A DNA stretch of 64,000 bases, from the NCBI GenBank assembly GCA_024235595.1, contig JACKMC010000003.1, positions 62,001-126,000 on the forward strand. Reading direction: 5' to 3'. Position 1 is the stretch's first letter. Each line of letters starts with the position of its first letter. Under the pieces are notes generated by a model that was given only the letters and a program-made list of their open reading frames with translations, was not told the origin of the DNA and did no database searches. This DNA is from Zoogloeaceae bacterium (GTDB taxonomy: Bacteria > Pseudomonadota > Gammaproteobacteria > Burkholderiales > Rhodocyclaceae). Below are positions 54,644 through 63,159 of this stretch, piece after piece. A program made the translations under genes and the position numbers.

Positions 54644-55384
54644 TCAGGCTGGCGCAGCCGGCTCCTGCGCCAGCCACAGGCACTGTCCCTTGCTGGACTT
54701 GGCGATTTCGTCCAGCACCTCGGCGTGTGCCTGCAGTTCAAGCTCGCTCGCTCGCAATATTCTGAGCGGCGGCCGCTCGACGAGTGCCGCGCTCGCCGTC
54801 TCGTCACCCGAATCGGCCGCTTCGTCGTCGAGCGCCATCATCAGGCTTTCCTGGCCGCGCGTCATTGCCAGGTAAACGTCGGCCAGCAGTTCGGCATCGA
54901 GCAGTGCGCCGTGCAGGGTGCGGTGCTTGTTGTTGATCTCGAAGCGGTCGCACAACGCGTCGAGCGAGGCCTTCTTGCCCGGATTCTGCTCCTTGGCCAT
55001 GCGCAAGGTATCGATCACCCCTTCGCACAGCACACCGATCGGCTGGCGGCCTATCAGCGAGAGTTCGTTGTTGAGGAAGCCGACGTCGAAATTCGCGTTA
55101 TGGATGATCAGCTCCGCCCCCCGGACGAAGGCTTCGAACTCGTCGGCGATTTCCCTGAAGCGCGGTTTGTCGGCAAGAAATTCGTTGCTGATGCCGTGCA
55201 CCGCCATCGCTCCCGGATCCACCTCGCGCTCGGGATTGACGAAGACGTGGTAGTGCCGCCCGGTGAGGTTGCGGTTGAGCAGTTCGACGCACCCGATCTC
55301 GATCACCCGGTCGCCATTGCGCCATTCAAGACCCGTGGTCTCGGTATCCAGCACGATCTGCCGTGTTTCGGACATGCCTCTCAT
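54644..55384 (-). CDS. dnaQ: DNA polymerase III epsilon subunit
   Basis: 3'-5' proofreading exonuclease of the replicase. The 246-residue protein has ExoI VLDTETTGLEW, ExoII IHNANFDVGFLNNEL and ExoIII with HRTLHGALLDAELLADVYLAM, followed by a C-terminal segment that would bind the alpha subunit. It overlaps rnhA by 4 bases; the rnhA-dnaQ pairing is classical. Confidence 0.95.
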   Translation of the reverse strand: MRGMSETRQIVLDTETTGLEWRNGDRVIEIGCVELLNRNLTGRHYHVFVNPEREVDPGAMAVHGISNEFLADKPRFREIADEFEAFVRGAELIIHNANFDVGFLNNELSLIGRQPIGVLCEGVIDTLRMAKEQNPGKKASLDALCDRFEINNKHRTLHGALLDAELLADVYLAMTRGQESLMMALDDEAADSGDETASAALVERPPLRILRASELELQAHAEVLDEIAKSSKGQCLWLAQEPAAPA

Positions 55385-55857
55385 GCCTCCACTGTCTTGC
55401 CGCGCTTGCGCGCTTCATCCGCGCCGCGACGTGCGAGTTCATCGGCGCGCTCGTTTTCGGGATGGCCGGCATGCCCCTTTACCCACAGCCACTCGACCTC
55501 GTGCAACTGCGCGACGCTGTCGAGCGCCTTCCACAGATCGGCGTTCTTGACCGGTGTCTTGCCGGCGGTCATCCAGCCTCTCGCCTTCCAGCCCTTGATC
55601 CACTCCGAGATGCCCTTTTGCACATATTGGCTGTCGGTAAAGACGCGCGCCCTTGCGGGCCGCTTCAGCAACTGCAAGGCCTTGATGACGGCCATCATCT
55701 CCATGCGGTTGTTGGTCGTCGCCGGCTCGCCACCCCAGATCTCCTTCTCCTGGCCCGCTGCACGCAGGATCGCGCCCCAGCCGCCCGGCCCGGGGTTCCC
55801 GCTGCATGCCCCGTCGGTGTAGATATCCACTCTGTCCTGCTCACTCACGCTTTGCAT
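55381..55857 (-). CDS. rnhA: Ribonuclease HI
   Basis: Degrades RNA of RNA-DNA hybrids. The 158-residue protein carries the catalytic acids in VDIYTDGACSGNPGPGG, NNRMEMMAVIKAL, VFTDSQYVQKG and HPENERADELA. The start lies 17 bases inside the end of the upstream methyltransferase gene. Confidence 0.96.
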   Translation of the reverse strand: MQSVSEQDRVDIYTDGACSGNPGPGGWGAILRAAGQEKEIWGGEPATTNNRMEMMAVIKALQLLKRPARARVFTDSQYVQKGISEWIKGWKARGWMTAGKTPVKNADLWKALDSVAQLHEVEWLWVKGHAGHPENERADELARRGADEARKRGKTVEA

Positions 55858-56572
55858 TTTCCTTTTGATGACGCTGCACCACCGGCGTCAAGGCCTTCGA
55901 GGTAGCCCGCCGGTCGCGCCAGTTCGGCATGATGAGGCGCATGCCCTGCACCCGCTTCACCGCCTGGATCACATAGGCCCCGCCGGCATACGCCCACCAG
56001 CGGCTCCCCGCCCTGTCCATGAAGGCCAGGCGACGCAACCATTTTTCGTCCCGCATCGGCGGCGCGTAGCAGCCGAAGCCCGCGGTCTGGGTTTCCATGC
56101 CGAGCAAGGCCAGCCAATCCTTGAGCCGTCGCACCGAGAGATACTGTCCCTGCCATGGCATCGCACCCGTGCGTCTCGCGGCGAGCCGCCGCAGGCCCCA
56201 CAGACTCAGCGGGTTCAGTCCCGCGATGACGACACTGCCCTCGGGGACCAACACCCGCTCGACTTCGCGCAGCACCTGATGCGGGTGCGCGGAGAACTCG
56301 AGCACATGCGGCAGCACCACCAGGTCGATGCTGGCCGAGGCAAACGGCAGTGCCCACGGCTGGCAGCGCAACGACAAGTTCTGCGCAAGCCCGGCGTCGC
56401 AGCGCATCCGCCGCGGCATCCGATTGTCGCGCAGGAAGTCGAAGCCGGGCAGCCCAACCTGCACCGCGTTGAAGCCGAAGATGTCGGCCACAACGTGATC
56501 CACACGGGCGCATTCCCATTCGAACAGATAGCGGCCAGCCGGACTTTCCAGCCACAGCCCGGCCTCGGGCAT
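55841..56572 (-). CDS. YafS-like SAM-dependent methyltransferase
   Basis: Class I methyltransferase of unknown target, typically found between gloB and rnhA in beta- and gammaproteobacteria. About 243 residues; SAM-fold features are LPFASASIDLVVLPHVLEFSAHP and VLREVERVLVPEGSVVIAGLNP. The SAM glycine motif is not the classic GxGxG. Start is uncertain: ATG 56572 has GAGG about 9 bases upstream and is preferred; ATG 56578 and TTG 56587 are also in frame. Divergent from gloB. Confidence 0.8.
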   Translation of the reverse strand: MPEAGLWLESPAGRYLFEWECARVDHVVADIFGFNAVQVGLPGFDFLRDNRMPRRMRCDAGLAQNLSLRCQPWALPFASASIDLVVLPHVLEFSAHPHQVLREVERVLVPEGSVVIAGLNPLSLWGLRRLAARRTGAMPWQGQYLSVRRLKDWLALLGMETQTAGFGCYAPPMRDEKWLRRLAFMDRAGSRWWAYAGGAYVIQAVKRVQGMRLIMPNWRDRRATSKALTPVVQRHQKENAKRE

Positions 56573-56606
56573 TGACATCGACCTCAATTCATCGAAAATC
56601 CACAGG

Positions 56607-57368
56607 ATGCAGATTATCCCCCTTCCCGCCTTTTCCGATAACTACATCTGGCTGATTCGTGAAGGCCGGCACGCGGTCGTGGTCGATCCGGGCGACGCCG
56701 CACCGGTGCTCGAGTACCTGCAGAACAACGCGTTGCGCCTCGCCGCAGTGCTCATCACCCACCATCACGCGGACCATGTCGGCGGCCTCCCGGCCCTGCT
56801 GGCCGAGTACCCGGTGCCGGTCTACGGTCCGCGCCGCGAAGCCATCGCGGGCGTCGACCGACCGCTCGACGATCGCGACCACGTGAGCATCGAGGAGTTG
56901 GGCCTGGCATTCGAAGTGATCGCTGTACCGGGACACACCCTCGGCCACATTGCCTACTACACACCAGGGCACCTGTTCTGTGGCGATACGCTGTTCTGCG
57001 GCGGCTGCGGAAGGATCTTCGAGGGCACCCCGGCCCAGCTCCATGCCTCGCTCGAGCGGCTTGCCGCGCTGCCTGCCGAGACGCAGGTCTATTGCGCACA
57101 CGAGTACACGCTCCCGAACCTTCGTTTTGCGCGATTGGCAGAGCCTGCGAATGCGGCACGCGAAGCCTTCCTGGCCGAATGCGAGCGCCTGCGAGACGCG
57201 GGCCGACCCACGCTTCCGAGTTCCGTCGGCCGGGAGCGGCAGATCAACCCTTTCCTGCGTTGCAGCGAACCAGCCATTCGAACCACCGCCAGCGAGCAGG
57301 CGGGACACCCCCTGAACAACGCGCCCGAAGTCTTCGCCGCACTGCGGGAGTGGAAGAACCGGGCCTGA
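56607..57368 (+). CDS. gloB: Hydroxyacylglutathione hydrolase (glyoxalase II)
   Basis: Hydrolyses S-lactoylglutathione in methylglyoxal detoxification. The 253-residue protein has the binuclear metal motif THHHADHVGG (His52, His54, Asp56, His57), GHTLGHIAYYTP, FCGDTLFCGGCGRIFEG and the C-terminal HEYTLPNLRFA of the glyoxalase II family. The stop is one base from the stop of the convergent GGDEF gene. Confidence 0.95.
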   Translation: MQIIPLPAFSDNYIWLIREGRHAVVVDPGDAAPVLEYLQNNALRLAAVLITHHHADHVGGLPALLAEYPVPVYGPRREAIAGVDRPLDDRDHVSIEELGLAFEVIAVPGHTLGHIAYYTPGHLFCGDTLFCGGCGRIFEGTPAQLHASLERLAALPAETQVYCAHEYTLPNLRFARLAEPANAAREAFLAECERLRDAGRPTLPSSVGRERQINPFLRCSEPAIRTTASEQAGHPLNNAPEVFAALREWKNRA

Positions 57369-57369
57369 C

Positions 57370-58338
57370 TCAGGGTTGGGCAAATGCGGAACCGAGGCCC
57401 GGCAATCGCACCGAAACCCGGTTTCGGCCGTCCCGCTTCGCCGCGTAAAGGGCCTGGTCCGCGGCCTCGATGAGAGTGGTCTCGCAGTGCTCGCGATCCG
57501 GAACGAGGCTCGCAACCCCCACACTGATGGTGACCACGCCCGGCACCGGCGCATGGCGATGGGTAATGGCCATTGCCTCGACCGCCGCGCGCAGGCTCTC
57601 GGCGACCGCGGCTGCGCCTTCGATATCGGTTTCCGGCAGAACCACGAGGAACTCCTCGCCACCAAACCGGGCCAGCAGATCGGATGGGCGCTTGAGTTCC
57701 CCTTTCATGCTGCGCGCCACAGCCTTGAGGCACTCGTCACCGACCTGGTGGCCGTAGCCATCGTTGAACTGCTTGAAATAATCGACGTCGGCGAGCAGCA
57801 CACTCAGGGGCCGCGCCGAGCGCACCCCCCGGCGCCACTCCCGCAACAGGGTCTCGTCGAGCTCACGCCGATTGGCGATGCCGGTCAGCCCATCGACCGA
57901 GGACAGGCGGCGCAATTCGTTGTTGGCGTCATCGAGCTTGCGGGTGAGCACCAGCAGCGAGTAGCGCATCTGGGCAATACGCTGCATGGCCCTGACCTTC
58001 GCACCGAGCACCGCTTCAGAAACGGGCTTGACCAGGTAGTCGTCGCCACCGACCTCGATCCCGCGTTGCAGATCCTCGTCGGAGGTGCGCGCGGTGAGGA
58101 AGATGATCGGCGTCCATTCTCCATCGCGTTCGAGCTGGCGAATACGCCGGGCTACTTCGAAACCGTTCATGCCCGGCATGATGATGTCGAGCAGCACCAG
58201 ATCAGGCCGGTTTGCCTTGAACGCGTCGATACCCTTCTCGCCATCCCTGGCGTGGGTCGGCTCGAGCCCCATCTTGCGCAGCTGATGGCAGACCAGGGTT
58301 GCACTGGTGACGGTATCTTCGATTACAAGGGCTTTCAT
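57370..58338 (-). CDS. Response regulator diguanylate cyclase (receiver-GGDEF)
   Basis: Two-domain signalling protein of 322 residues predicted to make cyclic di-GMP when phosphorylated. Receiver domain: Asp8, phospho-acceptor Asp51 (LVLLDIIMPGMNG) and Lys104 (YLVKPVS). After a helical linker, the GGDEF domain has an intact active site RFGGEEF (226-230) and an inhibitory I-site RPSD at 217-220, five residues upstream. Start at ATG 58338; the open frame upstream is not coding-like. No sensor kinase is adjacent. Confidence 0.92.
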   Translation of the reverse strand: MKALVIEDTVTSATLVCHQLRKMGLEPTHARDGEKGIDAFKANRPDLVLLDIIMPGMNGFEVARRIRQLERDGEWTPIIFLTARTSDEDLQRGIEVGGDDYLVKPVSEAVLGAKVRAMQRIAQMRYSLLVLTRKLDDANNELRRLSSVDGLTGIANRRELDETLLREWRRGVRSARPLSVLLADVDYFKQFNDGYGHQVGDECLKAVARSMKGELKRPSDLLARFGGEEFLVVLPETDIEGAAAVAESLRAAVEAMAITHRHAPVPGVVTISVGVASLVPDREHCETTLIEAADQALYAAKRDGRNRVSVRLPGLGSAFAQP

Positions 58339-58490
58339 TGCTTTGGATGCGGGGTCTGATGCGGGCCCAAACGAACGACTGCTGCAGGGTAACCCAATCC
58401 GCCACCACTTTTGACACAAGCATCGGTATAAAGCGCATCTACCTGCAGGACCCGTGACGCCACCGCAACATCGGCGCCCCGCGCACTCGT

Positions 58491-58520
58491 TTGACCCGGC
58501 CACCGGGCGATCGATAGAAT
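58491..58520 (+). promoter_or_regulatory. Sigma-70 promoter of the mltD-like gene
   Basis: TTGACC (58491-58496) and TAGAAT (58515-58520) with 18 bases between them, giving a start near 58527 and a leader of about 19 bases. No strong ribosome site is visible before the ATG at 58546. The 207-base divergent region otherwise shows nothing clear. Confidence 0.55.
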
Positions 58521-58545
58521 CCACGGTTTAAGTCGGCCCGAATCC

Positions 58546-60021
58546 ATGTCCGTATCGCAGCATCCTTGGTGCAAACTGGTTTTCCTGTTGATCGGGCTGC
58601 TGCTTCAGGGGTTTGTATCGCAGTTTGCCGCTGCGGAAGGGCTCACGACCGGCTCGGATGGGGAGGGTGGTCTGACGGTGTCGTCGCCGGCGCAGCTCGA
58701 TCTGCCCCAACTTCCCTCGCGGGTCGCCACCGTCGACCTCACCTACGACGCCATCGATGTATGGGACCGCATTCGCCGCGGCTTCGGCATGCCGGATCTC
58801 AATTCGGACCTGGTCACCGAGCAGCAGGTGTTCTATCTCAACCGGCCCGCATACCTCAAACGGGTTTTCGAGCGGGGCCGACGCTATCTCTTCCATATCG
58901 TAAACGAGCTCGAAAGCCGGGGCATGCCGACCGAACTCGCCTTGCTGCCGATGGTGGAAAGCGCGTTCAACCCGATGGCCTATTCGCGCGCCCACGCCTC
59001 GGGCCTGTGGCAGTTCATCCCCTCTACCGGCAAGCACTTCAATCTCGAGCAGAACTGGTGGGTAGACGAACGCCGCGATGTCGTCGCGTCCACTTCGGCG
59101 GCCCTCGACTATCTGCAGACGATCTATGAGATGCACGGCGACTGGCAGCTCGCGCTCGCCTCCTACAATTGGGGAGAAGGTTCGGTCGCGCGTGCAATCG
59201 AGAAAAACCGCGCCGCCGGTTTGCCGACCGAGTACGCCTATCTCCAGATGCCGGCCGAGACCCGCAACTATGTGCCCAAGCTGCAGGCGCTCAAGAACAT
59301 CGTCGCCCAGCCCGAACTGTTCAACGTCAGCCTGCCCTACGTCGCCAACCGACCCTATTTCGCCACGGTCGAGAGCCCTGCCGGTCTCGACCTCGCGACC
59401 GCGGCGCGACTCGCGGAAACGCCGCTCGACGAATTCGTCGCCTTGAACCCCGGTTTCAAGCGCCCTGTCATCCCGGCCGGCACCCAACCCCTCGTGGTCC
59501 CCGCCGACAAGGCGGACGTGTTTGCCGCAAACTTTGCCGCCGAGGCCGATGGCGCGGCGAAATGGCGTACCTATCACGTCGATGCCACCGATACCGTGGA
59601 GCGTGTGGCAGAGCGTTTTGGCCTGAGCGCCGGGCAGCTGCGCGAAGTAAACGGCCTGCCCGCGGGAACACGGCTGGTTGAGGGACAGGCAGTACTGGTG
59701 CCGGTCGCCGGCGACCCCGACGGTGCCCTCGCCGCTGCGCGCCTGTTGCCTGACAACGCGCTGTCGAGCGCTGCATCCGCTGCAGCGCCCTTGATCAAGA
59801 AGCGCGTGATCGTCAGGGACAAGCACGGGCGCAAGAAAGTGATCTACAAGACAGTGAAGCCTGCGGGCTCGAAAGCGTCTTCGGCGGCAAAATCGAGTGG
59901 CTCACGCAGCGCGAAGGGTTCCGGATCCTCCGGCCGGAAATCGGGCAGCAAGGCCGCCCCGAAAACCACCAGCAAGGCCGCTGCAAAACCGGCCGTCGGC
60001 AAGAAGAAGCCCAAGCGCTAG
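58546..60021 (+). CDS. mltD: Membrane-bound lytic murein transglycosylase D-like protein
   Basis: Cleaves peptidoglycan glycan strands with formation of anhydromuramic acid. The 491-residue protein has an N-terminal signal (LVFLLIGLLLQGFVSQFAAA), an SLT domain with the catalytic Glu in LLPMVESAFNPMAYS and SGLWQFIPSTG, ASYNWGEG, and one LysM domain near residues 345-390 (YHVDATDTVERVAERFGLS). The last 60 or so residues are an unusual Lys/Ser/Ala-rich basic tail ending KKKPKR. No lipobox cysteine is seen at the signal end, unlike E. coli MltD. Confidence 0.9.
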   Translation: MSVSQHPWCKLVFLLIGLLLQGFVSQFAAAEGLTTGSDGEGGLTVSSPAQLDLPQLPSRVATVDLTYDAIDVWDRIRRGFGMPDLNSDLVTEQQVFYLNRPAYLKRVFERGRRYLFHIVNELESRGMPTELALLPMVESAFNPMAYSRAHASGLWQFIPSTGKHFNLEQNWWVDERRDVVASTSAALDYLQTIYEMHGDWQLALASYNWGEGSVARAIEKNRAAGLPTEYAYLQMPAETRNYVPKLQALKNIVAQPELFNVSLPYVANRPYFATVESPAGLDLATAARLAETPLDEFVALNPGFKRPVIPAGTQPLVVPADKADVFAANFAAEADGAAKWRTYHVDATDTVERVAERFGLSAGQLREVNGLPAGTRLVEGQAVLVPVAGDPDGALAAARLLPDNALSSAASAAAPLIKKRVIVRDKHGRKKVIYKTVKPAGSKASSAAKSSGSRSAKGSGSSGRKSGSKAAPKTTSKAAAKPAVGKKKPKR

Positions 60022-60222
60022 GACTCTGCCGGATTTGCCTGCCCGTCGCCAGCCGAACGGCCGAACGAGTACGGGTTCTCAGCCGGCTCTTGGCCACGTC
60101 GTGGCGCTAGGCAGGTCGAAACGGTCCGGAGACGGGCCGCAATCGCGCCGGCGAAGCAGATCAGACCCGCGTCCGACACTCTCCCGGCCGGGACCTCCAG
60201 CGCCTGCGCCCCGCGAGGGCCA

Positions 60223-61806
60223 TCAGTGGCTGGTACCCTCGGAACGGTTGATCTTGTTGTAGAGGTTGTATTTCCCGACCGGTCGGGAAGCCGGCAGGCG
60301 CTTGATTTCCTTCAGCGACTTTGCATCGTAGAAGATCAGCGCACCGTCCTTCTCCATGAGACTGGCGATCGCGTAGCGGCCATCGCGGTCGAACTCCACG
60401 TGCGCCAAGGTCTTGCCGGGCTCGGGGCGCAGCTGTGCGACCACCTCGAGGGTCTGCTTGTCGATCACCTGCAGGGTATCGCGCGCGCTCGGACTCATCA
60501 TCGAGTCGGTCCATGCGTACGGGCTGTCTTCGTGACTGCGCATGAAGAAACCGGGACCCAGCGTGCGAATGGTCTTCACCGTCTTCCAGGTTTCGAGGTC
60601 GATGATGCTGATCAGGCCTTCCTTCAGATTGGGCGTCCCGAGTACCCTGTGGCCGTGCCACTCCCAGGTGATGCCAGACCCCAGGTGCGGCATGCCGGGA
60701 ATGTCGAGATCGGCGATCTTGCGACGGACGTCGAGATTCACCACCTGCCCCTTGCCATCGCGCGAGGCCCCCATCACGGTGTCGTATTTCTGATTGAAGA
60801 AGAAATCGTCCAGCGGCGCTTCGAGCACCGTGCGACGGGGGTTGAGATAGCCCGCGAGCGCCACGCCTTCGCCCATCTTGTAGTCGTGCACATAGCCGTC
60901 GAAGATGGGCTTTGCATCGGGATCGTAGGATATCTCCCAAATCTCCGGAATGTCCTTCATCGCCGCGACAAAGCTCTTGCGTGGCGCCGCATCATAGACC
61001 GCCGAGACCCGCGAGGAGACGTCGCCGGCCAGGTTGGCGGCGTCGATCACCTTGAGTAGCTGAAGCTGCGAATCGAACAGCACGATTGTTCTCGGGAGAT
61101 AGTTCGCGACGGCAACGATCTTCCCGTCCGACGACACCGCCACGTTGCGGGTATTGATGCCCGCCCTGACCTCGCTGACGACCTCGAAATTCCAGAGGTC
61201 GTACTTGGTCACCCAACCGTCACGCGAACCGAAGAAGACATAGCGCCCGTCAGGGCTGAACTTGGGTCCACCGTGCAGCGCAAAGCGCGACGGAAAGCGA
61301 TGGATCCGCTCCATCTTGTCGCCGTCGAGTACGCTCACATGGTGATCGCCCGCCTCCACCACCAGGAAAAGATTCATCGCATCGGCATCGAAGACCGGCT
61401 TGTCCGGCAGGGAACCCGGCGCGTGCAGCTCGACGCGTGAAGACCGGATGTCGGCTTCGCTCCAGGACGGGACCGGCAGCACGGGCGTATAGATATAGCT
61501 GGCCAGCGCATCGATCTCTTCGGCTCCCAACACCGCGCCAAAAGGCGGCATCTGAGTCGCTTCGCGGCCGTCGACGATGACTTGTCGTGCCTCGGCCTTT
61601 CGCAGGCGCGAGAGGCTCTCCGGCAACAGCGCCGGACCCATTGCCCCGACCCGGTTCGCACCATGACAACTCGCGCAGTGCTGTTGGAAGAGCGCCGGCG
61701 CGTCGGCCGCCGCAGCCGTCAAGGAGAGTCCGGTCAATGCGACCAGCACCAGGCAGTGAAGTGCCACGCGGCCAATGTTGCCCTTCGCACGCTCGAACAG
61801 CCGCAT
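60223..61806 (-). CDS. nirN: Dihydro-heme d1 dehydrogenase NirN (cytochrome c / d1-domain protein)
   Basis: Periplasmic enzyme thought to introduce the last double bond of heme d1 and pass the cofactor to nitrite reductase NirS. The 527-residue form starting at ATG 61806, three bases after the nirJ stop, gives a signal peptide ending LSLTAAAADA. A cytochrome c domain follows (CASCHG, Cys44-His48, and ATQMPPFG for the distal Met), then an eight-bladed d1-type propeller (PKFSPDGRYVFFGSRDGWVT ... HVEFDRDGRYAIAS). The C-terminus YNKINRSEGTSH and the operon with nirJ favour NirN over NirS; NirF lacks the cytochrome domain. Confidence 0.85.
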   Translation of the reverse strand: MRLFERAKGNIGRVALHCLVLVALTGLSLTAAAADAPALFQQHCASCHGANRVGAMGPALLPESLSRLRKAEARQVIVDGREATQMPPFGAVLGAEEIDALASYIYTPVLPVPSWSEADIRSSRVELHAPGSLPDKPVFDADAMNLFLVVEAGDHHVSVLDGDKMERIHRFPSRFALHGGPKFSPDGRYVFFGSRDGWVTKYDLWNFEVVSEVRAGINTRNVAVSSDGKIVAVANYLPRTIVLFDSQLQLLKVIDAANLAGDVSSRVSAVYDAAPRKSFVAAMKDIPEIWEISYDPDAKPIFDGYVHDYKMGEGVALAGYLNPRRTVLEAPLDDFFFNQKYDTVMGASRDGKGQVVNLDVRRKIADLDIPGMPHLGSGITWEWHGHRVLGTPNLKEGLISIIDLETWKTVKTIRTLGPGFFMRSHEDSPYAWTDSMMSPSARDTLQVIDKQTLEVVAQLRPEPGKTLAHVEFDRDGRYAIASLMEKDGALIFYDAKSLKEIKRLPASRPVGKYNLYNKINRSEGTSH

Positions 61807-61808
61807 TC

Positions 61809-63005
61809 TCAGGCGCTCCGGCGAATCGGTATCCAGGGGGTGACCTTCACGCGCGGCGCAGTGCCGCTGGCGCCGATTTCGTCGTCGTCGAGATAGCAGC
61901 CCGGATCTTCCTGCCAGGGATCGCCGGTGAGTTGCTGCGCGCGCACCCGGGTGTTGCCGTTGCAGATCGCAAAATAGGTGCATTCGCCGCATCGCCCGCC
62001 GACGCTACGCGGCTGCTGCTTGAGGCCATTCATGAGCGGGTCGCTGCAATCCTGCCAGATATCCGAGAAGCGCCGGTCGCGGACGTTGCCCAGGTTGTAG
62101 TGCCACCACATGGTATCGGGGTGGACATTGCCCAGGTTGTCGATATTGGCCACATTCACGCCACTCGAATTTCCGCCCCATTGCGCCAGCTTGGCCGCCA
62201 CATGGCTCGCCATCTCGGGAAAGCGACGCTGCACCCAGAACAGGAAATAGACGCCGTCGGCATCATTGTTGCCGGTGGTGAACTCCTTGTGCAGCCCGCG
62301 CTGCTGGTACTCCCAGCAGGTATCGAAGAGGAGATCCATCGCATCCCGGGTGAGCTGATGATGCGCGTCGGTCTTGCGGTTCTTGTTGCCACGACCGGCA
62401 TAGTTCAAGTGCGAAAAGTAGAAACGGTCGATCCCTTCATCCTCCACCAGCTTGAGCAGAGCTGGCAGATCGTGGGCGTTGTCCTGGGTCATGGTGAAGC
62501 GCGCGCCGATCTTGAGACCGAGGTCGCGGCAAAGGCGCATCCCCGCGAGCGATTTCTCGAAGGCGCCTTCCATGCGCCGGAAGCGGTCATGGGTTTCACG
62601 GATACCGTCGAGGCTGATGCCGACATAGTTGAAATCGACTTCAGCGATCTGCTCGATGTTTTCCTCGGTGATCAAGGTCCCGTTGGAGGACAGGCCGACA
62701 TAGAAGCCCATCTGCTTGGCGCGCTTCGCGACTTCGAAGATATCCGGTCGCAGCAGCGGCTCGCCGCCCGACAGGATCAGCACCGGCACATGAAAACGCT
62801 TGAGGTCGTCCATGACCTCGTAGACTTCGTCGGTCGACAGCTCACCCGCAAAGTCCTTGTCCGCCGAAATCGAGTAGCAATGCTTGCAGGTCAGGTTGCA
62901 ACGTCGAATCAGGTTCCAGATCACCACCGGGCCGGGTGGCTTGCGTACGGCACCGAGCGGTGTCGGGTTGGCTATTTCCTGCATGTACTGGGAGATACGG
63001 AACAC
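61809..63005 (-). CDS. nirJ: Heme d1 biosynthesis radical SAM protein NirJ
   Basis: Radical SAM enzyme that removes propionate side chains during heme d1 synthesis. I place the start at GTG 63005: GAGGT lies 5 bases upstream, it gives the family-like opening FRISQYMQEI, and a TTG at 63083 would lie inside the FNR-type box. The 398-residue protein has the radical SAM cluster motif CNLTCKHC (Cys36, Cys40, Cys43), ILSGGEPLLRPD, and a C-terminal SPASM-type cysteine set (CGECTYFAICNGN ... GCYLDD). Co-transcribed with nirN. Confidence 0.92.
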   Translation of the reverse strand: MFRISQYMQEIANPTPLGAVRKPPGPVVIWNLIRRCNLTCKHCYSISADKDFAGELSTDEVYEVMDDLKRFHVPVLILSGGEPLLRPDIFEVAKRAKQMGFYVGLSSNGTLITEENIEQIAEVDFNYVGISLDGIRETHDRFRRMEGAFEKSLAGMRLCRDLGLKIGARFTMTQDNAHDLPALLKLVEDEGIDRFYFSHLNYAGRGNKNRKTDAHHQLTRDAMDLLFDTCWEYQQRGLHKEFTTGNNDADGVYFLFWVQRRFPEMASHVAAKLAQWGGNSSGVNVANIDNLGNVHPDTMWWHYNLGNVRDRRFSDIWQDCSDPLMNGLKQQPRSVGGRCGECTYFAICNGNTRVRAQQLTGDPWQEDPGCYLDDDEIGASGTAPRVKVTPWIPIRRSA

Positions 63006-63041
63006 CTTGGACCTCGCTTGGCTGCCTTTTGGGGTTGAAGC

Positions 63042-63047
63042 ATTCTG
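63042..63047 (-). promoter_or_regulatory. -10 element of nirJN
   Basis: CAGAAT on the minus strand, matching 4 of 6 positions of TATAAT. Its centre lies 32 bases from the centre of the FNR-type box, the spacing of a class II FNR/CRP-activated promoter, and would start transcription near 63035, about 30 bases before the GTG. Confidence 0.55.
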
Positions 63048-63069
63048 TTCGGCCCGTGACCCACGCGCA

Positions 63070-63083
63070 TTGATGACCGTCAA
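63070..63083. promoter_or_regulatory. FNR/Dnr-type anaerobic regulator box
   Basis: TTGATGACCGTCAA differs from the consensus TTGAT-N4-ATCAA at one position. It lies in the 154-base region between the divergent nirJ and HD-GYP genes, about 41 bases upstream of the predicted nirJ transcription start. A Dnr, Anr or FNR protein would couple heme d1 synthesis to low oxygen or nitric oxide. The symmetry would also allow action on the divergent gene. Confidence 0.72.
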
Positions 63084-63159
63084 GGGTAAGGAACCCTTGG
63101 CAGCGCCTGCCGGTTGGAGCGATCATCCGTGCTCCCGAGCAGCTCGAAGAAGAATCGAC

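Noticed and set aside
58528..59826. Minus-strand open frame of 432 codons opposite the MltD-like gene
   Set aside because: The plus-strand protein has signal peptide, SLT catalytic motif and LysM; the antisense translation has none.
60022..60222. Hidden gene or terminator in the 201-base gap between the MltD-like gene and nirN
   Set aside because: No frame with a ribosome site and no hairpin with a T-run; only short GC-rich dyads such as GCCAC-GTC-GTGGC.
60223..61806. Reading the cytochrome c/d1 protein as nitrite reductase NirS
   Set aside because: The layout is similar, but the C-terminus, the operon with nirJ and the absence of nirM/nirC-type neighbours fit NirN better. A residue alignment of the d1 active-site histidines would decide.
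63006..63083. Longer nirJ starting at TTG 63083
   Set aside because: It would place the FNR-type box and -10 inside the coding region, and lacks a ribosome site; GTG 63005 has GAGGT at ideal distance.
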